NCBI GenBank assembly: GCA_015680685.1
Contig: MNCI01036287.1
Location: 242,254 to 306,253, forward strand
Source of the DNA: Gnetum montanum
Taxonomy: Eukaryota > Streptophyta > Gnetopsida > Gnetales > Gnetaceae
Reading direction: 5' to 3'
DNA: 64,000 nucleotides
Shown: positions 1 through 11,619 of the stretch, one piece after another
Numbering within the stretch: the stretch's first letter is position 1
How the letters are laid out: every line of letters begins with the position of its first letter
Program-made: the position numbers and the translations under genes
The notes under the pieces: generated by a model
What the model was told of the DNA's origin: nothing
Databases searched by the model: none
What the model saw: only the letters and a program-made list of their open reading frames with translations

Positions 1-3000
1 TCCACAATCCCATATCTCAATTACAACCTTCCATATCATAAACAACAATGATGATCCATGTTCAACATTCATGCATTGGGGTCATGTGACATCCCCTTCA
101 TCATGCTCTACCATCAAGTTTGTTGGATGTAACACATCTCATTCAATGAGAAAACCAAACTAGGTTCAACCTTGGTAATGAAACCCAATAAAGAATTCAC
201 CTTTCAAAAAAAGAAAGAAAAAATGATGAAGTAATTACCAAGAAATCCAAAAGGCCAATGAAACCCAAAACTCAAATCAATGTCTTTAAATAAGCAAAGG
301 GATGAGCTTAATGACCAAAGAAGTCTTGTAATAGAGTGTTGGTTCTGCTAACATATTATTAAGTGACCAACACCAACCAGCAAGCATGTCACCACCATAC
401 CATAGCCATGATGTTAACATGTGGAATTCATTGTTAATACCTATGGCCATTTCCTTGTAACCAAATATAGCCCTTATCCTAGATCATCTCATCATAGCCT
501 TATCTTACCATCATAACCACTCTTTAGCATGGTTCAATAGCTACAAAATCAAGCATGGAGATGAAACGTCAATGATGGACCTATGGTTTTGTTTCACATT
601 CCTTGTCGATGTCTCTTGGATCAATCCTCAAAATATCAACAAAGAGGGGTCAATGAAACACCACAAAGAAAATCCAAGTTGGAGCCCATGATCAAAATCA
701 CTTGTAATCTGATGGAAAATAATGGCAAACATAATTTCCTTATTTTTCCTAATAACTAGCATTATATCCATCATCACTAGAATTTGAGGTACAATTTTTA
801 TTATAAAATGTGAAATGTGTATTTCATAGATTGCAATCTCATACATCTTAGCATATGGAGGCTAAAAAATGTTTCATAAGTTTTCGATGCCTCACCTTCC
901 AGGTAGAAAAAGCTATATTTTACATATACCCAACCTTGGGAAGGCTGAAAATGCCTTAAAAATCATCAAAATTAAGTATTTCTCAATTTTTATGCTAGCC
1001 ATGGTACTTTTTACGTTGGAGTCACATGCAAAGCTAGCATACAAATTTGGGCTTTCATTTTTATGTTGGACAAGCCATCAAAGCTAGTGTATAAATTTGG
1101 GTGTTAAATTTTTATGCTAAACTTTCAATTTTTACACTAGGCAATAATGAAGCTAGCATAAAAAGCATAAAAGTTTTCAAATTCAACAAATACACTACCA
1201 AGGGATGACCTGCACACACCAAAAAATTGTAGCAATATGCTAGCAATCATGGCAAATATCTGCAACAACGGATTAGTCACCAAATGGCCTATTTTAACCA
1301 AAGTTGATCACATTGAAAGGACTTTTAAAAATTTGCATCTAGGTTGAATAAAGAGACTTTTAGAGTAGTGCATATTCACTAGAAGTCCATAACCATCCTC
1401 TCATCTATAGCACAAATCTAGTAACATAGAAACCAACAAGGAGCTTTAGGAGGAAAAACTTGGAACTACTCAAGAGCAAAGCTTACTACAAAATACACCC
1501 TATCAGTTGCATCGAGCTTCAAAAATCCTCCATTTGGCTCTTTGTGCATTCAAAGCACATAAATTTGTACTTTTTTTAACTTTATTCCTGCAAAGAATTT
1601 TATTATTTTAATAAAAAGTTTCAATTCATTTGTTCAATGTAAATTTATTTTCTATTTCTTTGCATTTAGATCTACATTTTCCATTTTATTTAATCACATT
1701 GTTAAGAAATTAGAAGTCCTTGAGTGATTTGCAAAATCATTCGAGGCACTTTAGATCCATTTCTTGGAAGCCCATGGATCCAAAGCTAAGTTGTTTTGCT
1801 TTGAAATCTTCGAGCTTCTAGCACCAAATTTTTCAAGTGTTACAATAAGAATGCATACTAGACTTGCCCATAAATGTATATTTTAGCAATGATTAAAGAA
1901 ATTTCAGACAAGCAAAAGGGAGTACATCTTGAACTAAGAATGGAAGAAATGCTTGGAGCAATTTAAAATGTTTCTTAAATAAAATCTGATATAGCTTGGC
2001 ATCTATGCATTTGAATCCTCTAAAGTGATTTTATTTATTTAAGTTTACTTCATCCATATTTCTTTAAACTTGTTTCTAACCAAGATGAAAGACCATAACC
2101 ATATGCCTCATTAGTAATTATTTTTATTCACCACCTTGTTAATTAGATTTGGTCACTTTCACATAAGTAGTTACACTATTCTAAAGGAGATAATCAAGTG
2201 TTTGTAAGATAATCTTGTCCAAATAGCATTGGAGTGCATCTGTAATTTGGGTTCTACATACTTTAATAGTTAGTATGATGATTAATTGTGCATGTCTCAT
2301 GATGATTATGTATTTGTATGAATGGATATTCCCCTTCTGATCAGCACTTGACATTGGAAGCTAAGGTAGATGTAGAGTTTTTTAAGTATGTAATTGAATT
2401 GAAAAATAGCTCTAATTTTGATCAAAAAATACTTTGATTTTTTGCCAAAAATCCATAGAGATCTTTGAGCTTAACCTTAGAAACAAAATATAATAATATC
2501 AATTGACAATAGCAATCCATTTCCAAAGGGACATTAGAGTCTATGAGCTTCTCCTAGGAGAAAAGCTAGTTATAATTTATTTTTTATGCATAAGTCATTT
2601 TCAAAAGGATCAAAAATTGGTATATGAGGAAGTTTCTTATTATGATTTATGTTGTTATCCTTACATTTTTCTCATTTTTTAAATGTCATAAAGTAAGTAA
2701 TTCAAGTGCTATTAGTGAGCTAAAAGCAAAATATAATAAAAAAAAGCTTGTAGAGTAACACACTCATAATGCTTTGATAATGTAGCCTGAAATGTATCTA
2801 TCTTCATAACCTATCCTTATGTTTTAGATCTCAAGGTTGATAGGTTAATGATTCTAGAACAAGTAATATGCTTTAAGGTTTAGGAGATTCTACCTTACTT
2901 GGCAAAGGATATTTCATTTTGAATATTGAAACTAAAGCATCTTGCATAGTAGATGCATTTACCCAAGAATCCATCTTAGGCTGAGATGATTATCTAAGAC

Positions 3001-3290
3001 AATAGAATAGTAAATCTAAAAGTCATATTCTTCTTCCCACTTAGGGGGGTAGGATGGGATAAATAAAAAATAGATATACATTGTTCACTTCATATAAAGA
3101 AAAGATGATAAGTAAATTAAAGAGGTATGACATGTTGGAACAAAAGATTAGATTGGTATATGGATATCTCATGATGTATATGAAGAACCAAGATAACCAA
3201 GACTATACATGTAAGGAGGAGGCTTTTCTCCTATCCTTTTGAACTTCTATCTAGATGTATTGGATAAAAGCTATGAGAATGGATACTATA
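1..3290. other. unassigned AT-rich flank
   Basis: No gene or recognisable element protein was found on either strand. Reading frames are short and random-looking. The stretch is the DNA into which gypsy element E2 (starting 3291) was inserted or joined. The only internal structure seen is a weak short repeat near 1031-1165, listed separately. Confidence 0.5.
1031..1165. repeat. degenerate short direct repeat
   Basis: The motif AAGCTAGYRTAYAAATTTGG starts at 1031 and 1081 (50 bp apart), and a shorter relative, AGCTAGCATA, follows at 1151. Between them lie similar TTTTTATGYT blocks. It looks like a small decayed tandem repeat with no coding sense. Confidence 0.45.
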
Positions 3291-4143
3291 TGATGAGTAG
3301 TGAGGTACCCCTATGTCCAACCATTCAAATCACAAGTGCTTATGTGCAATTTGGTCAAATTCCATAAACCTTAAGTTCCTAAGTACACTAGTTCCAAGAC
3401 ATGAAATCTAATCATGACAATCATTGTCTTCCCAACTATACTTGTGGAGCTTAGTTTTATGGTTAAGTGTAATTGAGGCACATGATTTTTATTATTTTAT
3501 ATTTTATTTATCTACAATTAACAAGAAGTTGAAACTCAATTTATGAACCACTTTAACTAACCTAATTGCTAATTAATAACTAGCTACCCTAACATAAGTA
3601 TCTGGTCCCACTTTTTATGCACACCCTAAACACATATAATGCTACTAGGTTATCAAACATTAACCATTGCTAGGATTACCAAGTTTCATGCACATGCTCA
3701 AAGCATTCATACTTATGTGCTTAATTAACTACTATTTAATCTAGCTAGCTCCCTTTAGCTTAATTACTTGGCAGTAATAAATGAAATTAAACAAAACATT
3801 AAATGAATGAATAAAATATTTAAGTAGCCAAGGTACTATAAGGTTTGATCAAAAATTTCATCTTTATTACCACACACATTACCGTGCTCAGGTACAATAG
3901 TGCTCAAATAAAGATCCGTACACTTAATGGCTTCTACTGCAGGCACTTTGGAAAATATTATAACTCTAGAGAAGAGAAACTACAAAAGCTCTACTATGCT
4001 ATGACAAAAAACTTATGCAAATCATGTGCCTAAGCACTATATTTATAAATCAGCACACCCCGAAATATTAGATATCCGACATGGCTTCTTAGGCCTCAAT
4101 ATCATGTTTCTAATATCAAAGATAGGCCAAATATGATTCATCA
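3291..4143 (-). repeat. 3' LTR of E2
   Basis: An 853-bp LTR with TG...CA ends (plus-strand TGATGAGTAG ... GATTCATCA). It matches the partial copy at 22196-22675, for example the blocks around CTTAAGTTCCTAAGTACACT and CTTCCCAACTATACTTGTGG. The plus-strand bases just after it, TACCCCCATG, are the complement of a polypurine tract, which makes this the 3' LTR of a minus-strand element. A TATA-like TTTATAAAT lies near 4042. Confidence 0.85.
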
Positions 4144-5155
4144 TACCCCCATGAATGAATGAAAACTTGTCCTTAGGTGAACAAAGAAAGGAAAAATTCC
4201 CTTACAAAATATTCAAAAGGTATGAGAATATTAACTAGCATGCAAATTGACTCAAATGAAATAGACAGACTCTAAGTGCCCAAGTGTATGGATTTACAAT
4301 CTTTTACAAAATTGGGTGTTTATGATAATAGAATTAAACACCCTAGAAAAAATTGAAATCCAACTCCTCTGGCAACTAAAGAGCAAGGGAGAAGATTCAA
4401 TGATCATGAAGGATCCTTGTCACATGGTGCTACTACTTCTTCTATGGTGAAAACAGTCGTGCTTCCAGTTTACACTTCCAACTACAATCAGAACAAAATT
4501 ATGGATTAGTGTGCAATGTGTAAATTATACCTTTTAGGTACTTTGTTCCATCAATAGTTACACTTGGCTAGGTTGTGATTATGGTGAATTTATTCCTTTA
4601 ATAGTGTTAGTAAGAAGACTGAAAAATAGGGTGAAATGAATAAGCAGTCAATTATTAAGTTCTAAAAAGTTCAAACATGATGAAATGCTTGAAGAGGATT
4701 AAAGAATTCACAACAATAAAAGGAGGATTTCACTAAAAAATGTTGTGAAGATGTGCACAATTAGATGTCATTGATGGGGCATGCAAAAATATTTGATTAT
4801 GAGAATATCTAAGGATAAAGAACTTAACTAGCCCAACCAAAAGGTATTAAAGTGGATACATCCTGAAGCAGGTACTTGCCCTTTGTTGTCCCTACATAAC
4901 CTCAAACTGAGGAGTCCATGGGCCCCATGGTTGATTAATGATTATGGAACATTAAGTAGAAAAACTTGAAAGAAACTACCTAAGAATTTCAATGCATCAA
5001 AACAAGACATCAAACAAGAACATGAAACCAAAAATGAAGTGAGGCATGAAAAGCATAGATGGATGACAGAGAGTGTGAAATGAGTTTTTGATTAAGTTCA
5101 CGTGAAGTTCCTTGTGAATTTTGAGGTTAAATGACCTGACAAAATCCATCCTTAG
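4144..5155 (-). other. 3' untranslated part of E2, distal half
   Basis: Non-coding internal sequence between the E2 3' LTR and the E1 insertion. It starts with the polypurine tract complement and a block (GAATGAAAACTTGTCC) that also follows the LTRs of E1 and E3. It ends with CTTAG at 5151-5155, the left copy of the E1 target-site duplication. No coding frame is supported here. Confidence 0.7.
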
Positions 5156-5959
5156 TAATGAGTGGCTAGGTACCCCTACACTCAACCATACGAATACGAG
5201 TGTTACATGCATGATCCAATTGAACTCTATAGACTAAGTGCCTACACGCCTTATGGAACACCTAAGGTTAATTAGTCATTATCCTCCCAAGCTTACTTGT
5301 ATTTGTTATGGTTGTATGGTTAAGTAACCTTGAGGCATGTGATTTTTATATCTTTTATGTTTTTATCACCTATGCTAAGAGAGGAAAGGGTGAAGAGACT
5401 AAGTAACTAACTTTAACTAACTAAGCCTTAATTAACCTAGCATCAATATCCGTTCCCACTTGCTATTTCACACCCTGAACCTATGCAACACTGCTGGGGT
5501 TACCAAACGCTATTCGTTACTAGGATTACCAAGCATAACACACATGCTCAAAGCAATCGTACTAGATGCACTTAACTATGAAAGTTGAGGGTTGAGAGAG
5601 ATTAAGTCCTAAGAAAAAATTTAAACATTTAATAGTAATTAAATCTACATTAGCTTAGTCCATGCACTGCAAGGTTTATCCAAAATTTTATCTTTATTTC
5701 CGTATACAAATGTGTGCTCATGTACAATATTTGCTCGAATAAATATCTGTTCACTTTGGGACTCCTACTGCGGGCACATGGAAATTATTCTATCTCTGGA
5801 ATGCTAAAACTACAAGAGTTTTGCTATGGTCTAGATCTAGATGCAAAACAAGGAAGAGCTACCTCTTATTTATAGATTTGGTGGCACGCTGCAATATCAC
5901 AGCTGATGTGTGATATCACATACATGATATCGTGGACCATGTGATATTTCATCCCATCA
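5156..5959 (-). repeat. 3' LTR of E1
   Basis: An 804-bp LTR ending CATCCCATCA on the plus strand, followed by TACCCCCATG, the complement of the polypurine tract. It pairs with 14070-14901. A minus-strand TATA box (complement of TTATTTATA, 5866-5874) sits inside. It carries only two exact GATATC hexamers (5912, 5925), against five in the 5' LTR. Confidence 0.9.
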
Positions 5960-7724
5960 TACCCCCATGATTGAATAAAAACTTGTCCTCGAGTTCCTTA
6001 CAAAATATTGGGAAGGTATGGGATTATTGACTTGAATGAAACTAATGGTGAATGGGATGACATGTGAATGGATCATCATTACAAAACATGACAAAACTAG
6101 TGTTCACAACAACAAGAGTGAACACTTTATACATTTGACATCAGGCCTTATTTGGCAACTGAGAAAGAGAGAGAAAGAGAAGTTTTGTTGCTACCAATGC
6201 CAAGATTGCACCTTTTGTTGTCCATCCATAAGGGCGCCATCAATCTCATTCCTTGCATGACTACTTATGCACCAATCCATTCCAAGTGTTCCCTCCAGAT
6301 CCAATTCGTTGTTGTATGATTGCCATCTACACACACAACACAGTCTTATATTAGCAAGGGTAAATGAATCACAATGCAGTTGATACCTTGCTTCGGTGAA
6401 AGGTCCATTGGCTGAGTTGTGGTATGGCTAATTGTGGATTCTGGAGATATTGTATGGGTGACTACCGAAGGTGTAGGGGTTAGGAGAAAATTGAAAAAAA
6501 TTGGGTCATGACCCCCATGACTAAGAGAGAACCACCAATAGCGATAGAATGGAGAAATAAAAGGAATAAGAAAGATTGAGAAAAAGAGACAACTGTAACG
6601 TCGATGAAATGGATGTCAAGATGGAAATGAACAAAACAAGATTAATTGCAAAACTATTTAAGGGAAAGAAATTAACTAATGCACCAAAGAGGAATGCCAG
6701 TGGGTCCTCCCCAAAGCAGGTTCATGCCCTTAATGCCCTAACATTCCCACATTTAAAGAGTTTGTAGGCTCTAGAAATATCATTAGAAACAAAAGTTAAA
6801 TTCTTAACCACAAGAATTTACCCAAAAAAAAACAATGCATCAACCAAAATATACACTAATGATACAATCGGCAATGAGGTAAACAATGAAGAAAGAATGA
6901 TGGAAAGAAGAGGATGGAATGGAATTTCAAGAACAATGTGGTGTATAGCCCCTTGTGTATTTAATGATTGATGTGACTTAGTAGATCCCATTCCAGATTC
7001 GGCCTCAAACAAACCACATCCAGTGACCTCGCATTAATGCATTTGGCCAATCCATCCTCCTGAAGTAACAAGAATGCCTTCTCCAAAGAGCCACCACCAT
7101 TCCGACGAAATGAAAGATGAGAAGGTAGGAATCAAGAAGGGCCTTAGTTAGAGGGAACATGTTNNNNNNNNNNNNNNNNNNNNNNNNNNNNNNNNNNNNN
7201 NNNNNNNNNNNNNNNNNNNNNNNNNNNNNNNNNNNNNNNNNNNNNNNNNNNNNNNNNNNNNNNNNNNNNNNNNNNNNNNNNNNNNNNNNNNNNNNNNNNN
7301 NNNNNNNNNNNNNNNNNNNNNNNNNNNNNNNNNNNNNNNNNNNNNNNNNNNNNNNNNNNNNNNNNNNNNNNNNNNNNNNNNNNNNNNNNNNNNNNNNNNN
7401 NNNNNNNNNNNNNNNNNNNNNNNNNNNNNNNCATATCTTAGTATCAACATTATAACTTAAAGGTAAAAACCAAACATTAGCAATCAAGAGAATACAGTTC
7501 ATACCATCTTTGAAGCACTTATTGCATGACAAACTTAACAAAATGAATAAACACACACACTCATACAAATAAAAGAAAAGGTATGATCGATGTTGCAAAA
7601 AAAAAAACAAAAAAAGTTAAAGAAATTTGTAAAATAAAAAGGTGTAAAACAAAAATGTGCAAAACAAAAAAAATGTGTAAAAAAAAAATAAAAACTTAAA
7701 AGAACTAAGGGCCTCAATTGATTA
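5960..7724 (-). other. E1 spacer between integrase and 3' LTR, with assembly gap
   Basis: Non-coding spacer typical of this family, also present in E2 and E3. 7164-7431 is a 268-base run of N. The flanks of the gap (AGAGGGAACAT before, CATATCTTAGTATCAACATT after) match E3 at about 35228 and 35685, so the true missing length may be nearer 450 bp. Open frames spanning the N run are artefacts. Confidence 0.75.
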
Positions 7725-8910
7725 TCATAAGTGGCCATCTCCCCCATGATTGAATTGAAAGGGAGAGATCCAAAAAAAAGAGCATGGTTGTCCACTATCA
7801 GAGGTGTAATTTGCACTGGTTGTTCTTAGTTCACGGAAGGGTTTGGTTTGTTGCACATTGACCAGTAATCTCCTATCAGGGCTTTCAGGCTTGTATATTG
7901 TCATGGCTCCTGAGGAAAAGGTCGTATGAATAATGTAGGGTCCTTCCCACAATGTTTGAAATTTCGTGTGTTGTGGTACATGCGTGGGGTTCTAGTAAAG
8001 GACCTTGTTGCCTGGTTGGTACTTAACCTTTCGAATTCTTAACTCATGATGTTGCTTGTTATGTGCCTTGTGCAACGCATTTGATGACAGAGTAACCAAT
8101 CTATTCTCTTCTAGCACGTTTAAGGTTGCCAATATTTTTTTTTGTGCTAGGTCGAGGTCAAGGTAGAGGTCACATTCCATGGATAGTGTATGAAGCTCAG
8201 TTTGTATTGGGAGCTTTGGAAGTTTTCCGTATGCTAACTCATAGGGAGAGTAGCCTGTAGGGAGTTTCCAAGTGGAGTGGTACACCCAAAGAGCATCGTT
8301 CAATTTCATGTTCCAATGTCGCCTAAATTTGCTAACTATTCTTGTTAATATTCTCGTAATCTCCCAATTAGTGACCTCAACTTGGCCATTAGCTTGGGGA
8401 TGATAAGGTATGATCAATTTATGTTCAACCCCTAAGAATTTCATTAACTTGCGAAAGGTTACACTCATAAAGTGTGTTCCATTATCAAAGATGAGTGCAT
8501 GCAGCACACCAAACCTGTTTATAATTTTTTATTGTACAAATTGTGCAGCCGTAGATGATGTGTAGTCTGTTACAGCAGCTGCTTCAGCCCATTTTGTTAA
8601 ATAGTTAATAGCAATAATGATATAAGCTTTTCCATTGGACGTTGGTGTAATGGGCCCCATAAAATATATTCCCCAAATGTCGAAGGGTTCCAAAGGCTGA
8701 ATCCATTGTTGTGGATCCTCCATTCTAGTAGTCATTCCACCATCATGTTGATAGTGCTCACAGGATTGGACAAACTTATGGGCATCCCAAAATAGTGTTG
8801 GCCAGTAATATCCTGCAAGCAAGATCTTAATGGCCATTCATCTCCCTGCATAGTGGCCCCCACAGGGGCCCTCATGAGCATCTTGGAGAACTCTTAATTG
8901 ATCCTCATTG
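7725..8910 (-). pseudogene. E1 integrase (pol), decayed
   Basis: The integrase would insert the element cDNA into the host genome. Reading the minus strand downward from 8910: an HHCC zinc domain begins HEGPCGGHY and continues to SCEHYQHDGG, where the second CxxC cysteine has become tyrosine. An in-frame TGA at about 8838-8840 splits this domain. The core has GIYFMGP, where the first catalytic Asp is replaced by Tyr, then FDNGTHF with the second Asp kept, and NGQVEVTN with the catalytic Glu kept. KLNDALWVYHSTWKLPTGYS follows, a typical Ty3/gypsy core end. A GPY/F-like module (LWEGPYIIHTTF) lies near 7900-7955 after a frame change. It is the last pol domain, downstream of RNase H as in all Ty3/gypsy elements. 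It cannot be active. Confidence 0.9.
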
Positions 8911-8921
8911 GGCACACACCA

Positions 8922-9545
8922 TCAAACCAAGCCATTAGGATAGACTTTATAGAGTTTTCCATTGATTTCCATGAAGTACTTGATTTTGTAAAGAAACTGC
9001 TGCTTCTTCCTAAAATCCAACCCCTGTGATGTTTGTTGGGAAAGGAGATAGGTGAGAATGCTACTATACCAATTCGTGCTTATGGGTTGGTTATTCACTA
9101 CATCGAAAAAGAGGGTTTCATCAAGAAAATGATCAAATATGGCATATTCATCCTCTTTGTTATCCCAGCACAACCGAGATAAGTGATCTGCAACTATGTT
9201 CTCGGTGCCTTTTCGATCTACTATTGTTAGATCAAACTCCTGAAGGATTACCAACCAACATATAATACTAGGGCTAACTGTTGGCTTGTTCATGAGGAAC
9301 CTAATTGCACTATGATCTGTATGAATGTAAACTTTTTAGCCTAACACATAGTGCCTAAATTTGTCCAGCATAAACACTACAGCCATTAACTCCTTTTCTG
9401 TAGTTGTGTAGTTGAGTTGTGCATCGGCAATACTCTTACTCGCACAGTGGATGTAATAAGGGCATTTTTGTTCATCTAACTATGTCAGTACGGCTCCTAG
9501 GGCATAATTAGATGTGTCAATCATTATATGGAATGGTTTGGACCA
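8922..9545 (-). pseudogene. E1 RNase H and tether, decayed
   Basis: The RNase H domain would degrade the RNA strand during reverse transcription. On the minus strand from about 9540 the order DTSNYALGAVL, TTTEKELMAVV and HTDHSAIRFLM is readable through stops, so the acidic residues expected for RNase H are still visible. The domain closes with LQEFDLTIVDRKGTENIVAD followed by HLSRL near 9180-9240, a hallmark of plant Ty3/gypsy RNase H ends. A tether of about 85 codons then leads to the integrase. Stops and shifts break the frame near 9340. Confidence 0.88.
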
Positions 9546-9719
9546 GTCAGGTGCTTGTAGAATAGGGGTTTCCACGAGCCTTTGTTTTAGAGTTTGGAAT
9601 GCTCGTTCACATTCCTTGGTCCATTCGAATGGTGCATCCTTTTTCGTTAACTCTACTAATGGTTTGGCAATCTTGGAGAAGTTCTCAATGAATCTCCTAT
9701 AGTAGCCAATATGTCCAAG

Positions 9720-10560
9720 GAATGATCAAATATCTTTGATAGTTTCTAGTTGTCGGGTGATTCCTTGGATGACCTTAACTTTTTCTAGGTCTACCTCTAT
9801 TTCTAACTGTGAAATCTTATGCCCCAGTACTAAATCCTCTTGAACCATCAAATGGATTTTTTGCTAGTTGAGCTTTAGGTTGGCTTCAACACATCATTTT
9901 AACACTTGCTCTAATTTGTCTAGGGCTTGATCAAAGCTTCTCCCATATGTGGAGAAGTCACCCATAAAAACTTCTACTCTGTCCCCTAGCTGCTATTGGA
10001 ATATGCTTAGAACTAAACATTGAAACATGGCAAGAGCATTGTACAAGCCAAATGGCATTTTTTTTATATGCAAATGTTCCCCAAGGACTGGTGAATGTTG
10101 TTTTGGCTTGGTCTTCTAGCGCGATCCGTATTTGGTTGTACCCACTGTAACCATCCAGAAAACTGTAGTAGCAATGCCCTGCTATGGTGTCTAAGACTTG
10201 GTTAACAAATGGAAATGGGAAGTGATCCTTGAATGTTTCCATGTTTAGTAGCCTAAAATCTATACACACCCTCCATTTGCCTCCTTTTTTAGGCATGATA
10301 ACTATAGGACTAACCCATTCGCTATCTGCAACAGAGTATATGAACCTAGCCTTAAGAAGTTGCTCTATCTCTTCTTTTACTATTTGTTTCAATTTCGGGT
10401 TTAATCTCCTCTGCAGTTGTTTTTGAGGCTTCATGGAGGGTTCTATGTAAATCCTATGCTGGCATATCCTAGGATCTATTCCAATTAATTCAGGGTATGA
10501 CCAAGCAAAGGTTGTTGACCATTTATTTGTCACCTTCAGCAATCTCTATTTTTGCTTGGG
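9720..10560 (-). pseudogene. E1 reverse transcriptase, decayed
   Basis: The reverse transcriptase would copy element RNA into cDNA. The longest clean stretch (9958-10542, minus) reads FAWSYPELIGIDPRICQHRI, then RRLNPKLKQIVKEEIEQLL, DSEWVSPIVIMPKKGG, WRVCIDFRLLN, DHFPFPFVNQVLD, FLDGYSGYNQI and TTFTSPWGTFAY, the usual order of RT motifs 1-4 in Athila/Tat-like elements. A frameshift follows in the FGL-C-NAPATFQ region. The catalytic box near 9955 reads FMGDF instead of FMDDF, so one metal-binding Asp is lost. The connection toward RNase H continues below 9950 with stops. Confidence 0.92.
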
Positions 10561-10869
10561 AACAAGCTTTGTGTTTATGATTACGGGTTTTCCATTTTCA
10601 AGGGTCATGTATTCCAAACTAGTGGGCAATGGTTTTAAATCTAGGGGCTCTTGTCTAAATTTGTCAAGAATCTTCAACTTCCCCTAGTTAATGTTTTCAA
10701 AGTTAAGGGCTAGAAGTTGGCAATGAACTTGCTCTAGTGCATCTATGCTTTCAATGTAAGCACTAGTTATCCCCTCAGTTAGTTCCATCCATGTTATCGA
10801 GTTGCTCTCTTGATCAGATATCAGCCACTGGGTGTCTTCCTATTGTGTGGCTACTACATACAAGAACTT

Positions 10870-11600
10870 TTATATATTGATTTCTTGTGCACACCGATTG
10901 CATGCAGGTAATGTTAAACTTTGCATAACCCATGATTTCTGCACACAATGGCACCTTGTGTCACTGTATGTTATGCATGGAACTTTCTTCTTCTCGATCT
11001 TTCCAAAAGTATTTTTCATGGATATTTCAAGGGAAAGATCACGGATGCCTAGGCGTGCATCTATCGTACTTAGACATGCTCTTCCCATTATTGTTGGGAA
11101 GTTCCCCTTGGTGTTAGTTACTTGTATCACTAGGAAATCTGCTAGATACGACCACCCACAAACAATGGTAACGATGCCCTCCACTAGTTCCAAGGGGATA
11201 GTGATGGACTGGTTAGCCAGCTCAAGTCAAATGTTACTCTTCCTTAATGGAGGTAGGTTCCAGGCTTTGTACATCTCCTACGATATTAGGTTGACTCCGA
11301 AACTTGAGTCCAAAAGAGCTTTATAGGGTTCATTCCCAGCAACTTGGAGATAAATTAGGGGACTTCCAAGGTTAGAGAATTTCTTGGGAAGGTGGCCCAC
11401 CTTAATCCAATCCATGACAGTATGAGTTAACATAATCGTGTGCATTGAACTTGATGTTTGGATTGAAGAAGGTCCCAAAAATTTATTTGGTACGAAGGTG
11501 TTTAGATGTTCAACTGCTTGTGAGGGTGAGGGCTTAGTTGGAGTGTTGGTTCTGAAGAAAGATCGTTTTTGGCATAAGATTGTTAGAACCAACTAAGAAT
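10870..11600 (-). pseudogene. E1 aspartic protease region, decayed
   Basis: This region would mature the Gag-Pol polyprotein. On the minus strand, MLTHTVMDWIKVGHLPKKFS is followed by ALLDSSFGVNLIS near 11290, a retropepsin-like active site in which the expected D-S/T-G reads D-S-S. Further on, IMGRACLSTIDARLGIRDLS near 11050 resembles the second half (I-hydrophobic-G-R) of plant gypsy proteases. A stop and shift separate the two parts near 11250. It lies between gag and reverse transcriptase, as expected. Confidence 0.8.
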
Positions 11601-11619
11601 TGGAGATTTGAAGTCCTTG

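Noticed and set aside
7005-7610. Long open frames across 7164-7431
   Set aside because: They run through N bases, which hide stops. Real sequence on both sides is non-coding spacer.
10832-11326. 164-codon plus-strand open frame
   Set aside because: It is antisense to the E1 protease region, which has recognisable motifs on the minus strand.
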